A DNA stretch of 64,000 nt from Seonamhaeicola algicola (GCF_007997385.1 NZ_VOSC01000012.1:124001-188000); one strand, 5' to 3'; counted from the stretch's first letter, positions 37,776-47,353 are shown. Notes: a model not told the origin generated them from the letters alone. Made by a program: numbers and translations.

Positions 37776-38357
37776 ATGAACATTGGGTTGTACTTTGGGT
37801 CCTTTAATCCCATTCATATTGGGCACTTGGTTATTGCTAACCATATGGCCGAATATAGTAATTTAGATGAAATTTGGTTTGTAGTAACACCACACAATCC
37901 GTTTAAAAAGAAAAGCTCATTACTTGATAACTACCAACGTTTAGAACTCGTATTTAGAGCTACCGAAACCTATTCAAAACTAAAACCAAGTGACATTGAG
38001 TTTAATTTACCACAACCAAACTACACCATTAACACCTTAGCGCATTTAGAAGAAAAATATCCACAGCATACATTTAGTTTAATTATGGGCGAAGACAATT
38101 TGAACCATTTTCATAAATGGAAAAACGCCAATGTTATTTTAGAAAACTACCACATGTATGTGTATCCAAGAATTTCTAATGACAAAAGTACTTCGCAATA
38201 CAACAACCACCCTAAAATACACATGGTAAATGCGCCTATTATGGAAATATCATCAACCTTTATACGTAACGCCATAAAAGAAGGCAAAAATGTACAGCCA
38301 CTACTATCAAAATCTGTTTGGCAATATATAGATGAGATGAATTTTTATAAAAACTAG
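37776..38357 (+). CDS. nadD: nicotinate-nucleotide adenylyltransferase
   Basis: 193 residues. It makes deamido-NAD from nicotinate mononucleotide and ATP. HxGH motif in FGSFNPIHIGHLVIAN (8-23), conserved VVTPHNPFKKK and the ISSTFIR signature near the C-terminus. It ends the yicC-gmk-nadD group; 110 bases separate it from the kinase gene. Confidence 0.96.
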   Translation: MNIGLYFGSFNPIHIGHLVIANHMAEYSNLDEIWFVVTPHNPFKKKSSLLDNYQRLELVFRATETYSKLKPSDIEFNLPQPNYTINTLAHLEEKYPQHTFSLIMGEDNLNHFHKWKNANVILENYHMYVYPRISNDKSTSQYNNHPKIHMVNAPIMEISSTFIRNAIKEGKNVQPLLSKSVWQYIDEMNFYKN

Positions 38358-38467
38358 CAATAAATAAGTGTGAAAGAATTTTTTTCAAACTTAACCTTTG
38401 AAACTGGCATTTAAACCGAAAAAAACAGTATTTTAGCTCGTGTAATCTCGAGTTCAGCACTAAAATA

Positions 38468-41400
38468 ATGAAAAGTAAAAATTCCAACTTCTATGTTGTT
38501 GGTATAGGTGCATCGGCAGGCGGTTTGGATGCTATACAAACCTTGTTTGATCACATACCAAATGACACTGGGATGGCATTTATAATCATTCAACATCTCT
38601 CGCCTGATTTTAAAAGCTTAATGCCAGAATTGCTTAGTAAGCACACCAACATGCCTATTTTTACGGCTGAGGATAAGCAAACTATTAAACCTAACGCCAT
38701 TTATTTAAATCAGAGAAATAAAAACCTACATATAAAGGGTAATAAACTCTATTTATTAAATAAAGGCCCTAAGCAAAGCTTAAATTTACCAATAGATATT
38801 TTTTTTCACACCTTAGGTGAAGAGTTTAAAGAAAAAGCCATTGGTGTTATATTATCTGGCACAGGGTCAGATGGTTCTAGAGGCATAAAAACCATTAAAG
38901 AAGGCAACGGTACAACCATTGTGCAAGACCCAACAACTACGCAGTTTGATGGCATGCCCAACTCTGCCATACATACTAATGCTATTGATTATGTTTTAAG
39001 CCCTAGAAAAATTGCTGAACTTTTTCAAAAACAAACAATAGACAAACAAATTATTACTAAAGAATTTCATAAAAGCAAATCAAACGAATCTATCGTTAAT
39101 GATATATTAACCATAATTTACAGGCATTCTGGTATAGATTTTAGAGAATACAAACGCAACACATTACTACGCAGGCTAGAAAAACGCATGAATATTAACA
39201 ACATTGAACAGTTGTTTGATTATGCATCGTTTATTGCTGGTAATGAAGAAGAAAAACGAATTTTAAAAGAAGACTTTTTAATTGGCGTAACCCGTTTTTT
39301 TAGAGACAGTGAAGCTTTTAAAATATTAAAAGAAAATGTAATACCAGATATATGTAAAAACAAACCAGAACATGAAACCGTTAGAGTTTGGGTTGCTGGT
39401 TGTTCTACTGGCGAAGAAGTGTATTCTATTGCTATTTTACTTGATGATTATATACGCACCAACCAGTTAAAAATAGACTATAAAATATTTGCCACAGATA
39501 TTGATACTAAAGCTTTGGCTATTGCAGGTATAGGCTCATATCACATTAATATTATTAATGAAATTGAACAAAAATACCTTGAAAACTATTTTTTAAAAAC
39601 CGGCGATAAAATTCGTATTTTAAAACGCATAAGAGAGCGTATTGTGTTTTCTAACCATAACTTAATAAAAGATCCACCTTTTATTAGAATGGATTTAATT
39701 TCATGCAGAAACCTACTTATTTATTTAGATAATAAAATTCAAAATAAGGTAACTAATAGTTTTCAGTTTGCGCTAAACAAATCTGGCTATTTGTTTTTAG
39801 GTAACAGTGAATCTTTAGGTGATATTGCTAAATATTTTAAACCTGTTGATGTAAAATGGAAAATTTATCAAAACGTATCTGAAAACAAGAAGTTTTCACC
39901 TTCAAAAAACAACTTATCAGAGCGTATTAGTACTTATGCATATAAAACACCAACCAAAATAACAGAACCTGCAAAATATATTTCATCGCCAGAGGCTCCC
40001 GATGTTGTGTTTCATAAATACTTAAGCAAAAAGTTCAGTCCGTCTGCCATATTTATAGATGGAAGTTATAACATTCTATTCATTAAAGGTGATGCTGGCA
40101 AGAAATTATCACATCAAGAGGGCGTTTTTCAAAATAACTTATTAAAAATTGTAAACCCTGAAATAGCCTCAATAATTAGAAGCGGTATTAGGCGACTAAA
40201 AACTGAGAAAAAAGATATAATAATTAAAGATGTTATTAATGAAGTTAATGGCAATAACTATACATTTAACCTAACATTTCATATACCAAATGATAAATTT
40301 AACTTACAAGATTGCTATTTAATAGAATTTAGCGAAGAAGTTGAAATAAACCACAACAACCCTTTATTAATAAGCAACATAACTGCTGATGAAATTTCAA
40401 ATCATCGTTTAGAAGATTTAGAAAATGAATTAGCTATTGTAAAAACAGAATTACAAAACACCGTTGAAGAACTAGAAACTAGTAATGAAGAATTACAGTC
40501 TTCAAACGAAGAACTTATGGCTTCAAACGAAGAACTTCAAAGCACCAATGAAGAGCTTCAATCTGTTAACGAAGAGTTGTATACTGTAAATTCTGAACTT
40601 CAAGAAAAAAATAAAGAACTCACAAACTTAAGTAATGATGTAACCAACCTTTTAGACAATACGGATATTGGAACCCTATTTTTAGATACCGACTTACGTA
40701 TTAGAAAATTTACACCAGAACTTACCGACGTTTTTAATTTAAGAGAGTCTGACTACGGAAGAACACTTTCAAGTTTTACATCAAATTTTGATGAAACCAT
40801 TAGAAATCAAATCATTGAAGACTCTAAACTTGTACTATCAAAACTTATAACCATTGAAAAACAAGTACAAGACAAAGACAATAATTTCTATTTAAAAAGA
40901 ATAAGCCCGTTTATTACAACCACCAAAACTATTGATGGTGTAGTAATAACGTTTAACAACATTAACAAACTAAAAGAAACCGAAAAAGAATTAGCACAAA
41001 CAGATTTAAAATACCAAATGCTGTTTGAAAACTTAACTGAAGGTTTTTTTCACTGTAGAATAATAACAGATAATAAAGGAACACCCATAGATTGGGAATA
41101 CATTACTGTAAATCCAGCTTATAAAAAAATTACAGGTATTAAAGTTGCTGATGTTAAAGGGAAAAAAGTATCAGAATTTTTCCCTCAACTAGTTAATGAA
41201 CCTAATAAATGGATTCAAAATTATGCCGAAATAGCTTTTTCTGGCGAAAAACGAACCATTGAAGGCAATGTTAACGCCCTAGGAAAATACTTTGTTGTAA
41301 ATGCCTTTTCACCTAGAAGAGGCGAATTTGCTGGTACAATTTCAGATTTAACAGCAGTAAAAAGAAGTGAAATTGAGCTTAGAAAAAGTACTGAAGAATT

Positions 41401-42907
41401 AAAACGCATACAAGAAATAACCCAAATTGGTAGTTGGTATTTAAATTTAAATACTGATGAAGTTACCTGGACTATAGAACTTTATAAAATTTTTGATTGC
41501 GACCCTAATTTACCCGCACCAACATTTACCGAAAGTAGAGACTTTTTTACTGATGAAAGCTGGAAAATACTTGAAAATGCGGTTGCCGAAACTACCAAAA
41601 CAGGCATACCATACGAAATAGAATTAAACATAATTACAAAAAAAGGCCATAAACGCTGGCTTTGGGCACGTGGAGAAACTGTTTTAGATGACGATGGTAA
41701 TGTAATTGGCTTAAGAGGTGCTGCACAAAATATAACAGACCAAAAAACCACTGAAACCGAACTTATAAAAGCTAAAAAAGTGGCTGAACTTGCAAACGCA
41801 CACAAAAGTCATTTTCTAGCCAATATGAGCCATGAAATTAGAACACCTATGAATGGTGTTTTAGGCTTTTCTGAGTTGCTTAAAAACGATCAGTTATCAA
41901 CAAACGACAGGCTTAAATACCTTGAAATCATAGACAACAACTCTAAACAACTTTTAAATTTAATTGATGATATTATTGATATTGCCAAAATTGAATCAAA
42001 CGAAATTAAAATTGTAACCAAAGAGTGTCATTTACCAAAACTTATTAATAATTTAGAAATAACCTACAACCAACTTAAGCGCACTAGGTATAAAAAAGAG
42101 GTTACTTTTAAATCTTATATACCTGAGCAGCATAAAGATTTAATTATTTTAACAGATCCGCAAAGGCTGCAACAAATACTTTCTAATTTACTAAACAACG
42201 CGCTTAAATTTTCTAACAAAGGCGAAATTTCATTTGGCTTTACCGTTGAAAAAAATAACATTAACTTTTTTGTTAAAGACCAAGGTATTGGCATACAAAA
42301 AAGTAAGCAAATGGAAATTTTTGAACGCTTTAAACAAGTTAATTATAATGATAATGCAAATTATGGTGGCACTGGTTTAGGGTTAGCTATTTGTAAAGGT
42401 CTTGTAACCTTATTGGGTGGTGATATTACAGTAAATTCAGAGTTTAATGTTGGTACAACCTTTAAATTTTATATACCTTTAAAAGTTGGAAAAATTTTAC
42501 CAGACAAAAAAGAAGCCGTTGATTTTGAAACGGTTAAATCTTTAAACGGAAAAACCATTTTAATTGCTGAAGATGACTCTTTAATTAGGCTGTTATTTAA
42601 AATTGTACTTAAAAACACAGGTGCCAATTTACTTTTTGCAAATAATGGTAAAGCCGCAGTAAAAGCACACAAAGAAAACCCTAAAATAGATATTTCTTTG
42701 CTAGATATAAGAATGCCACAAATGAATGGTATTGATGCCTTAGACGAAATAATAAAAATAAATCCAAAAGCTAAGGTTATCATGCAATCTGCTTACGTTA
42801 TGCCAGAAGAAAAAGAAAAATGCTACAGCAAAGGTTGTGTTGGCTTTTTAACAAAACCTGTTGTAAAAGAAGAATTGTTTGAACTTTTAAATAAATGGGC
42901 AAATTAA
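38468..42907 (+). CDS. CheB-CheR-PAS hybrid histidine kinase
   Basis: 1479 residues, no signal peptide or membrane helix seen, so cytoplasmic. Order: CheB methylesterase domain (about 8-190; S16 in GIGASAGG, H43, D135 in GTGSDG) without its own receiver; CheR methyltransferase (about 210-475; SAM motif AGCSTGEEVYSIA and DLISCRNLLIYL); a heptad coiled coil (about 650-720, repeats of SNEELQ); three PAS-like domains (about 730-1105); HisKA with H1122 in MSHEIRTPMNG; HATPase (N box NLLNNALKFS, GTGLGLAI); and a C-terminal receiver with D1413 in LLDIRMPQ. Its targets are unknown; no chemoreceptors or CheA are in the window. Its stop abuts the mgsA start. Confidence 0.93.
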   Translation: MKSKNSNFYVVGIGASAGGLDAIQTLFDHIPNDTGMAFIIIQHLSPDFKSLMPELLSKHTNMPIFTAEDKQTIKPNAIYLNQRNKNLHIKGNKLYLLNKGPKQSLNLPIDIFFHTLGEEFKEKAIGVILSGTGSDGSRGIKTIKEGNGTTIVQDPTTTQFDGMPNSAIHTNAIDYVLSPRKIAELFQKQTIDKQIITKEFHKSKSNESIVNDILTIIYRHSGIDFREYKRNTLLRRLEKRMNINNIEQLFDYASFIAGNEEEKRILKEDFLIGVTRFFRDSEAFKILKENVIPDICKNKPEHETVRVWVAGCSTGEEVYSIAILLDDYIRTNQLKIDYKIFATDIDTKALAIAGIGSYHINIINEIEQKYLENYFLKTGDKIRILKRIRERIVFSNHNLIKDPPFIRMDLISCRNLLIYLDNKIQNKVTNSFQFALNKSGYLFLGNSESLGDIAKYFKPVDVKWKIYQNVSENKKFSPSKNNLSERISTYAYKTPTKITEPAKYISSPEAPDVVFHKYLSKKFSPSAIFIDGSYNILFIKGDAGKKLSHQEGVFQNNLLKIVNPEIASIIRSGIRRLKTEKKDIIIKDVINEVNGNNYTFNLTFHIPNDKFNLQDCYLIEFSEEVEINHNNPLLISNITADEISNHRLEDLENELAIVKTELQNTVEELETSNEELQSSNEELMASNEELQSTNEELQSVNEELYTVNSELQEKNKELTNLSNDVTNLLDNTDIGTLFLDTDLRIRKFTPELTDVFNLRESDYGRTLSSFTSNFDETIRNQIIEDSKLVLSKLITIEKQVQDKDNNFYLKRISPFITTTKTIDGVVITFNNINKLKETEKELAQTDLKYQMLFENLTEGFFHCRIITDNKGTPIDWEYITVNPAYKKITGIKVADVKGKKVSEFFPQLVNEPNKWIQNYAEIAFSGEKRTIEGNVNALGKYFVVNAFSPRRGEFAGTISDLTAVKRSEIELRKSTEELKRIQEITQIGSWYLNLNTDEVTWTIELYKIFDCDPNLPAPTFTESRDFFTDESWKILENAVAETTKTGIPYEIELNIITKKGHKRWLWARGETVLDDDGNVIGLRGAAQNITDQKTTETELIKAKKVAELANAHKSHFLANMSHEIRTPMNGVLGFSELLKNDQLSTNDRLKYLEIIDNNSKQLLNLIDDIIDIAKIESNEIKIVTKECHLPKLINNLEITYNQLKRTRYKKEVTFKSYIPEQHKDLIILTDPQRLQQILSNLLNNALKFSNKGEISFGFTVEKNNINFFVKDQGIGIQKSKQMEIFERFKQVNYNDNANYGGTGLGLAICKGLVTLLGGDITVNSEFNVGTTFKFYIPLKVGKILPDKKEAVDFETVKSLNGKTILIAEDDSLIRLLFKIVLKNTGANLLFANNGKAAVKAHKENPKIDISLLDIRMPQMNGIDALDEIIKINPKAKVIMQSAYVMPEEKEKCYSKGCVGFLTKPVVKEELFELLNKWAN

Positions 42908-43270
42908 ATGGAAATAGCAATAATAGCGCATGATGGTAAAAAGGCTGAAATGGTTCAGTTTTTAAACCAATATAAAACAAAATTTCAAGAAAAAAACATT
43001 ACCATAATTTCTACAGGCACAACCGGTAGCAAAGTTGAAAACGCAGGCATTGAGGTTACCAAAATGCTTTCTGGCCCATTAGGTGGCGATGCTCAAATTG
43101 CTGCCAGAGTTGCTGAGGGTAAATGTAACATGGTTATTTTTTTTAGAGACCCACTTGAAAAACACCCACACGAGCCTGATGTAAATATGCTTATGCGTTT
43201 ATGTGATGTTCATGATGTGCCACTAGCTACAAACCCAGCTACCGCAGAATTATTGGTTAGAGGTCTTTAA
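42908..43270 (+). CDS. mgsA: methylglyoxal synthase
   Basis: 120 residues. It turns dihydroxyacetone phosphate into methylglyoxal and phosphate, a bypass of lower glycolysis under phosphate limitation or sugar excess. The phosphate-binding and catalytic segments IAIIAHDGKK, STGTTG, SGPLGGDAQIAARV (catalytic Asp), FFRDPLEKHPHEPD and VPLATNPATAE are intact. Shorter than the E. coli enzyme (about 152) but complete. Its ATG follows the kinase TAA with no gap, so translation is coupled. Confidence 0.95.
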   Translation: MEIAIIAHDGKKAEMVQFLNQYKTKFQEKNITIISTGTTGSKVENAGIEVTKMLSGPLGGDAQIAARVAEGKCNMVIFFRDPLEKHPHEPDVNMLMRLCDVHDVPLATNPATAELLVRGL

Positions 43271-43285
43271 TTTTTAATATAACTT

Positions 43286-44119
43286 ATGAAGTTTATAAAA
43301 ACATTATTACCTTTTTTAAGTGTAATGTTTTGCACGCTATTATACGCCCAAAACATAAATATTTCCAGTAAATCATCAGAACTTGTAATTGGTGAGAAAA
43401 TAGATTTACACTCAAACATTCTCAACGAAAATAGAGTTTTAAACATTTATTTACCTAACGGATATTCTAAAAATAAATCAAAAAAGTATCCTGTTATTTA
43501 TCTTTTAGACGGCTCAATTGATGAAGATTTTATTCATATAACGGGGCTTGTTCAATTTGGGGCTTTCTCATGGATAAATATACTACCAGAATCAATTGTT
43601 GTAGGAATTTCAAATGTTGATAGGAAAAGAGATTTTACATATCCTTCAAAAAACAAATTAGATTTAAAGGAACTACCAACATCAGGAAAATCAGAACAAT
43701 TTATCAAGTTTATACAAACCGAATTACAACCTTTTATAGACCAAAATTACAATACCAATGCAACAAAAACATTAATTGGGCAATCTTTAGGCGGGCTTTT
43801 AGCTACCGAAATTCTGTTTAAACACCCCAACTTATTTAATAATTACATTATTGCAAGCCCTAGCTTATGGTGGGACGATGCGTCATTGCTAAAATATAAA
43901 CCAACGCCTTACAACTCGAAAAAATCTATATATATAGCTGTTGGTAAAGAAGGCCCAACTATGGAGCGTGTTGCTAATGAATTATTTATCAAACTAAACA
44001 CCGAAAAAACAACAAACACAAAACTTTTTTTTGAGTTTTTTGAGAAACAAAACCATGGCGATGTTTTACATTTAGCAGTGTATGATGCCTTTGAAAAAAT
44101 TTTTAACAAAGAAGAATAA
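43286..44119 (+). CDS. secreted alpha/beta hydrolase (esterase, Fes/IroE-like)
   Basis: 277 residues with a signal peptide (ends LLYAQ). Putative esterase fold: oxyanion region VIYLLDGSIDED, nucleophile elbow GQSLGG (Ser at about 165), and the catalytic His in NHGDVLH. Relatives include esterase D and siderophore-ester hydrolases, so the substrate may be a trilactone siderophore or another ester. It follows mgsA by 15 bases, and may be in the same transcript. Confidence 0.85.
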   Translation: MKFIKTLLPFLSVMFCTLLYAQNINISSKSSELVIGEKIDLHSNILNENRVLNIYLPNGYSKNKSKKYPVIYLLDGSIDEDFIHITGLVQFGAFSWINILPESIVVGISNVDRKRDFTYPSKNKLDLKELPTSGKSEQFIKFIQTELQPFIDQNYNTNATKTLIGQSLGGLLATEILFKHPNLFNNYIIASPSLWWDDASLLKYKPTPYNSKKSIYIAVGKEGPTMERVANELFIKLNTEKTTNTKLFFEFFEKQNHGDVLHLAVYDAFEKIFNKEE

Positions 44120-44122
44120 ATA

Positions 44123-44162
44123 AAGAAACCGCCTAAAGTAACAACACTTTAAACGGTTTCTT
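44123..44162. terminator. terminator hairpin between convergent genes
   Basis: AAGAAACCG / CGGTTTCTT and AAAGT / ACTTT form a two-part stem. It serves the esterase on the plus strand and could serve the lipoprotein gene on the minus strand, where TTTTTTGGTTGGTT precedes it by eight bases. Confidence 0.7.
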
Positions 44163-44190
44163 AACTAAATAACCAACCAAAAAATTTGTG

Positions 44191-44221
44191 AAACTACGTT
44201 TGGTGTTAATGCAAACTAGTT
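44191..44221 (-). repeat. small inverted repeat in the 3' region of the lipoprotein gene
   Basis: AAACTA-C-GTTTG and CAAACTAGTTT can pair with one bulge around GTGTTAATG. It lies between the lipoprotein stop and the TTTTTTGGTTGGTT motif, resembling the layout at 20227-20327 and 49490-49533. Confidence 0.4.
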
Positions 44222-44233
44222 TTTACTTATATT

Positions 44234-45172
44234 TTAAATACTTCTTTTACTTTCTCTAGGGTTATCTACCCTTTTATTTTTAAACTTTCGTTTCTTTTCT
44301 ATTTTTATTTTACTTGTACTATCAGCATTTTTTAAATACTGTATGTAACCTCTTCCTTTAAACTCATATACCGTTTCAGATGATGGGTGATATAGCTCTA
44401 TAGTTACATCATTAATAACGCTTAATTCAAAGTATTCATTGTTGAAGAAATCATAATCTAATGTTAAAGTTTTTAAGTACATGTTTCCTGCCACATTTCC
44501 AACACCATAAACCCCAGTATAATCCCACTGTAAATTATTTACGTTTGTACCCGAAGGATCTTGTGAACTCCAGAATTCAGAGTCATTTCCACTAGCTAAA
44601 AACGCTAAAAAGTTTTCGTTATCAAACTCATTAATGGCTCCAAAATCACTGGTATATGTTTTTTCCCAAGCTTCATATTCTTGTAAGAAGTAGTGAATAT
44701 TGTCATAAAACACAAAATCATAATCAAAATTACTACGCTGGTATCCATCTAAAAAGTACGATGTATCATTATCTGGGTTATATAACTCAATAGTATTTCC
44801 ATCTATTTGATATACATCAAAGGTTGAAAACCCATCAATATCATGTTGTACATCTAAAATCATATTGTAAGCATCGTATTCAGCTACATCAATTCCAAAG
44901 CCATTTCCGCTATTGCCCAAACCAACTATATTATTGTTTGCATAAACTACACCACCTCTAAATGATATTGTAAAAGCCTTTTGTAAAAACGGTGTTTCAC
45001 CATAACCTTGGGTTGCATTAATATCTACATACCATAATTCATAAGAGCTTAATAATTGATGTATTGAAATTGGTGGTTCTTCAACATAATCATCAACATG
45101 AACTTCGGTATAACATGATGTAAATACGCTGGCAATTAAAACAAAGCTTAAAAGTAATTTTACAGTCTTCAT
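44234..45172 (-). CDS. lipoprotein with two similar tandem domains
   Basis: 312 residues. Lipoprotein signal with lipobox TSC (Cys at about 20). The mature protein has two related modules: one from about 37 to 150 (LLSSYELWYVDI ... NTIELYNPDNDTSYFLDGYQ) and one from about 165 to 278 (FLQEYEAWEKTY ... VTIELYHPSSETVYEFKGRG). The C-terminal 35 residues are strongly basic (KIKIEKKRKFKNKR). It is rich in Tyr and Asp, probably beta-structured and at the outer membrane. Function unknown. Confidence 0.75.
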   Translation of the reverse strand: MKTVKLLLSFVLIASVFTSCYTEVHVDDYVEEPPISIHQLLSSYELWYVDINATQGYGETPFLQKAFTISFRGGVVYANNNIVGLGNSGNGFGIDVAEYDAYNMILDVQHDIDGFSTFDVYQIDGNTIELYNPDNDTSYFLDGYQRSNFDYDFVFYDNIHYFLQEYEAWEKTYTSDFGAINEFDNENFLAFLASGNDSEFWSSQDPSGTNVNNLQWDYTGVYGVGNVAGNMYLKTLTLDYDFFNNEYFELSVINDVTIELYHPSSETVYEFKGRGYIQYLKNADSTSKIKIEKKRKFKNKRVDNPRESKRSI

Positions 45173-45251
45173 AATCTCGTTATTTTAGGGTTTACATGTA
45201 ATTGGTTTTCAAAACCTGTGCCAAAAAAATGTTATTAATACATTAAGCTGC

Positions 45252-45281
45252 TTTTGCCTTTAATAATTTTATGTACTTTTG
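45252..45281 (+). promoter_or_regulatory. promoter of gpsA
   Basis: TTTTG (TTG at 45254-45256), 17 bases, then TACTTTTG at 45274-45281; both boxes match. The start codon is 25 bases on. Confidence 0.6.
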
Positions 45282-45306
45282 AACAGCTAAAAAAGACAAA
45301 CTTTTT

Positions 45307-46308
45307 ATGGAAAAGCCTTTAAAATATGCGGTTTTTGGTGGTGGAAGTTGGGCAACAGCTATTGTAAAAATGCTGTGTGAAAATATTAATGAAGTTGGTT
45401 GGTATATGCGAAGTGTTTATACCAAAGAACATATTTTAAAAGAACAACACAACCCCAATTATTTAAGTTCAGTAGAGTTTCATTTAGAACAATTAAAGCT
45501 TAGTAATGATATAAATGAAATTGCAGAATGGGCCGATGTTTTGTTTTTTGTTATTCCTTCAGCATTTATTCATACTGAATTAGAAAAACTGCATGTTGAT
45601 ATTTCAAATAAAATAATAGTATCGGCTGTTAAAGGTATTATGCCAGAGTCTGGTTTATTAGTAGGTGAACATTTTCATCAGGTTTACAAAATACCCTATG
45701 AAAATATTGCGGTTATTGCTGGCCCATGCCATGCCGAAGAAGTGGCTTTAGAACGCTTATCATACCTTACTATTTCATGTTCTGATACCCTGAAAGCTAA
45801 AATAATTGCTAAAAGCCTATCTTCAGACTATATAAAAACTAAAATTAGTGATGATATTATAGGTGTTGAATATGCCGTAATGCTTAAAAACATTTATGCC
45901 ATTGCTGCCGGTATTGCTCATGGTTTAGGCTATGGTGATAATTTTCAAAGTGTTTTAATGAGCAATGCCATTAGAGAAATGCGCCGTTTTATTAAAAAAA
46001 TGCATAAAATGAAACGTAACATTAATAACTCTGCTTATTTAGGTGATTTATTAGTTACGGGCTACTCAACGTTTTCACGTAACCGTATGTTTGGTAACAT
46101 GATTGGTAAAGGCTACACTGTAAAATCTGCTCAAATGGAAATGAATATGGTAGCCGAAGGTTACTACGCCGCAAAAAGCGCACAGCTTTTAAACCAAAAA
46201 AACCTTAAAAAAACCCGTTTGCCAATTATTAATGCAGTTTATGAAATACTTTACGAAAACAAAAACCCCAAAAAAGTATTTAAAAAACTTACCGAAAAAT
46301 TAGATTAA
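45307..46308 (+). CDS. gpsA: glycerol-3-phosphate dehydrogenase [NAD(P)+]
   Basis: 333 residues. It reduces dihydroxyacetone phosphate to sn-glycerol-3-phosphate for phospholipid synthesis. Rossmann motif AVFGGGSWATAIVKML (8-23), conserved AGPCHAEEV, the catalytic Lys in YAVMLKNIYAIAAGIAHGL, and GDLLVTGYSTFSRNR. As in other Bacteroidota, the second half is intact and the length normal. Confidence 0.95.
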   Translation: MEKPLKYAVFGGGSWATAIVKMLCENINEVGWYMRSVYTKEHILKEQHNPNYLSSVEFHLEQLKLSNDINEIAEWADVLFFVIPSAFIHTELEKLHVDISNKIIVSAVKGIMPESGLLVGEHFHQVYKIPYENIAVIAGPCHAEEVALERLSYLTISCSDTLKAKIIAKSLSSDYIKTKISDDIIGVEYAVMLKNIYAIAAGIAHGLGYGDNFQSVLMSNAIREMRRFIKKMHKMKRNINNSAYLGDLLVTGYSTFSRNRMFGNMIGKGYTVKSAQMEMNMVAEGYYAAKSAQLLNQKNLKKTRLPIINAVYEILYENKNPKKVFKKLTEKLD

Positions 46309-46347
46309 AATTAACATTTACAACGTATGGTGTAATTTAGTTTAAAC

Positions 46348-46355
46348 TACATTTG
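46348..46355 (+). promoter_or_regulatory. -7 element placed almost at the start codon
   Basis: TACATTTG matches TAnnTTTG and ends only four bases before the ATG at 46360. If used, the mRNA would be leaderless or have a leader of a few bases. Confidence 0.45.
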
Positions 46356-46359
46356 CACC

Positions 46360-46734
46360 ATGAAAAAGTTAATTTTCTTTTTATTAACGCTTAGTTGCTT
46401 TACAAGCCTTAACACCTTTGCTGTAAATACTAATAGCAAAGATGTAGCTGTTATTGCTAATATTACTAATACCAATAATAACGCGTATTTAAGTAATGTT
46501 TCTCAGCCAAACAAAGTAGCTATTCATGCTAATAATGCAGAAAACATTGTATTTAACCTAGTTGATACGGTTAGGCACACACAACCAAATATTGCTTTTG
46601 GTGGTTTTACAAACTTGCAATATCAGGTTACTTTTTTTTCATTAGCATGTGGTGTTATTTTAAAAACACAAAACCAAGTATTTGTACCGTTTAAAAAAAC
46701 GGACATAATCTTTCCTTTTCACAACCATTTTTAA
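46360..46734 (+). CDS. small exported protein, unknown
   Basis: 124 residues with a clear signal peptide (KKLIFFLLTLSCFTSLNTFA). The mature part is Asn-rich in its first half and has a hydrophobic stretch near 88-105 (YQVTFFSLACGVIL). No family recognised. It is 51 bases after gpsA but has its own -7 box. Confidence 0.55.
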   Translation: MKKLIFFLLTLSCFTSLNTFAVNTNSKDVAVIANITNTNNNAYLSNVSQPNKVAIHANNAENIVFNLVDTVRHTQPNIAFGGFTNLQYQVTFFSLACGVILKTQNQVFVPFKKTDIIFPFHNHF

Positions 46735-46831
46735 GTTACGTGTTCTTTTTACATTGTATGTTATTTGGTTTAAAAACAATTAGACCAAAATAACCTCTTA
46801 CACACTTATTTTAACTTAAAAACATAAAAAA

Positions 46832-47284
46832 ATGGACATACAAAACACCATTATTGGCGTTGTTTTAGCCTTAATTTGCGCTATACCTTTTATACTTTTT
46901 TACATATCTAAAAAAAAGCAAAAACAAACATTATTAAATACATTAAATACCGTTGCACAAAAACATAATGCAACAATTACAACATTTGAAATTTTTAACA
47001 CATCAATAATTGCTATTGATACGGTAAATAATTTAGCATTTTATATTAAAAATAATGAAAGTACTGTTGTAAACCTTAAAGAAACAGAGCATTGTTTTTT
47101 AAATGTAAAACACAATAATAAAAATGTTATAATTTCGGCAGATATTTGTTTTAAACACCTATCAAACCAAGAAGGTAGTTTTAATGTTTATGATGAAGCA
47201 CAAGACCCACCTTTAAATGGCGAAACTATTTTCTCTAAAAAATGGGTTAACACTTTTAATAAACACATTAAAATAGCAGCCTAA
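46832..47284 (+). CDS. membrane-anchored small protein, unknown
   Basis: 150 residues. One N-terminal membrane helix (about 6-26: TIIGVVLALICAIPFILFYI), a basic stop-transfer segment (SKKKQKQ), then a soluble domain of about 120 residues with alternating beta-strand pattern (NATITTFEIFNTSIIAIDTV ... AFYIKNN). Cytoplasmic orientation is likely. No family recognised. Ends before a convergent terminator. Confidence 0.6.
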   Translation: MDIQNTIIGVVLALICAIPFILFYISKKKQKQTLLNTLNTVAQKHNATITTFEIFNTSIIAIDTVNNLAFYIKNNESTVVNLKETEHCFLNVKHNNKNVIISADICFKHLSNQEGSFNVYDEAQDPPLNGETIFSKKWVNTFNKHIKIAA

Positions 47285-47294
47285 TTTAAAAAAC

Positions 47295-47351
47295 GTGTCT
47301 GTTTGATAGTAACATTATTTATCAAGAAAATTAAAACTTTCAAACAGGCAC
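47295..47351. terminator. convergent terminator, long loop
   Basis: GTGTCTGTTTGA and TCAAACAGGCAC pair over 12 bases (one wobble) with a 33-base loop. T-rich tails follow on both strands (CTTTTACTTT on plus; GTTTTTT on minus). Confidence 0.65.
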
Positions 47352-47353
47352 TT

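Noticed and set aside
40480-40620. A run of similar 21-base units (GAAGAACTTCAA-like) resembling a DNA tandem repeat.
   Set aside because: It encodes the heptad coiled coil (SNEELQ repeats) of the CheB-CheR kinase; each unit differs at wobble positions, so it is protein-level periodicity and not a satellite or phase-variable tract.
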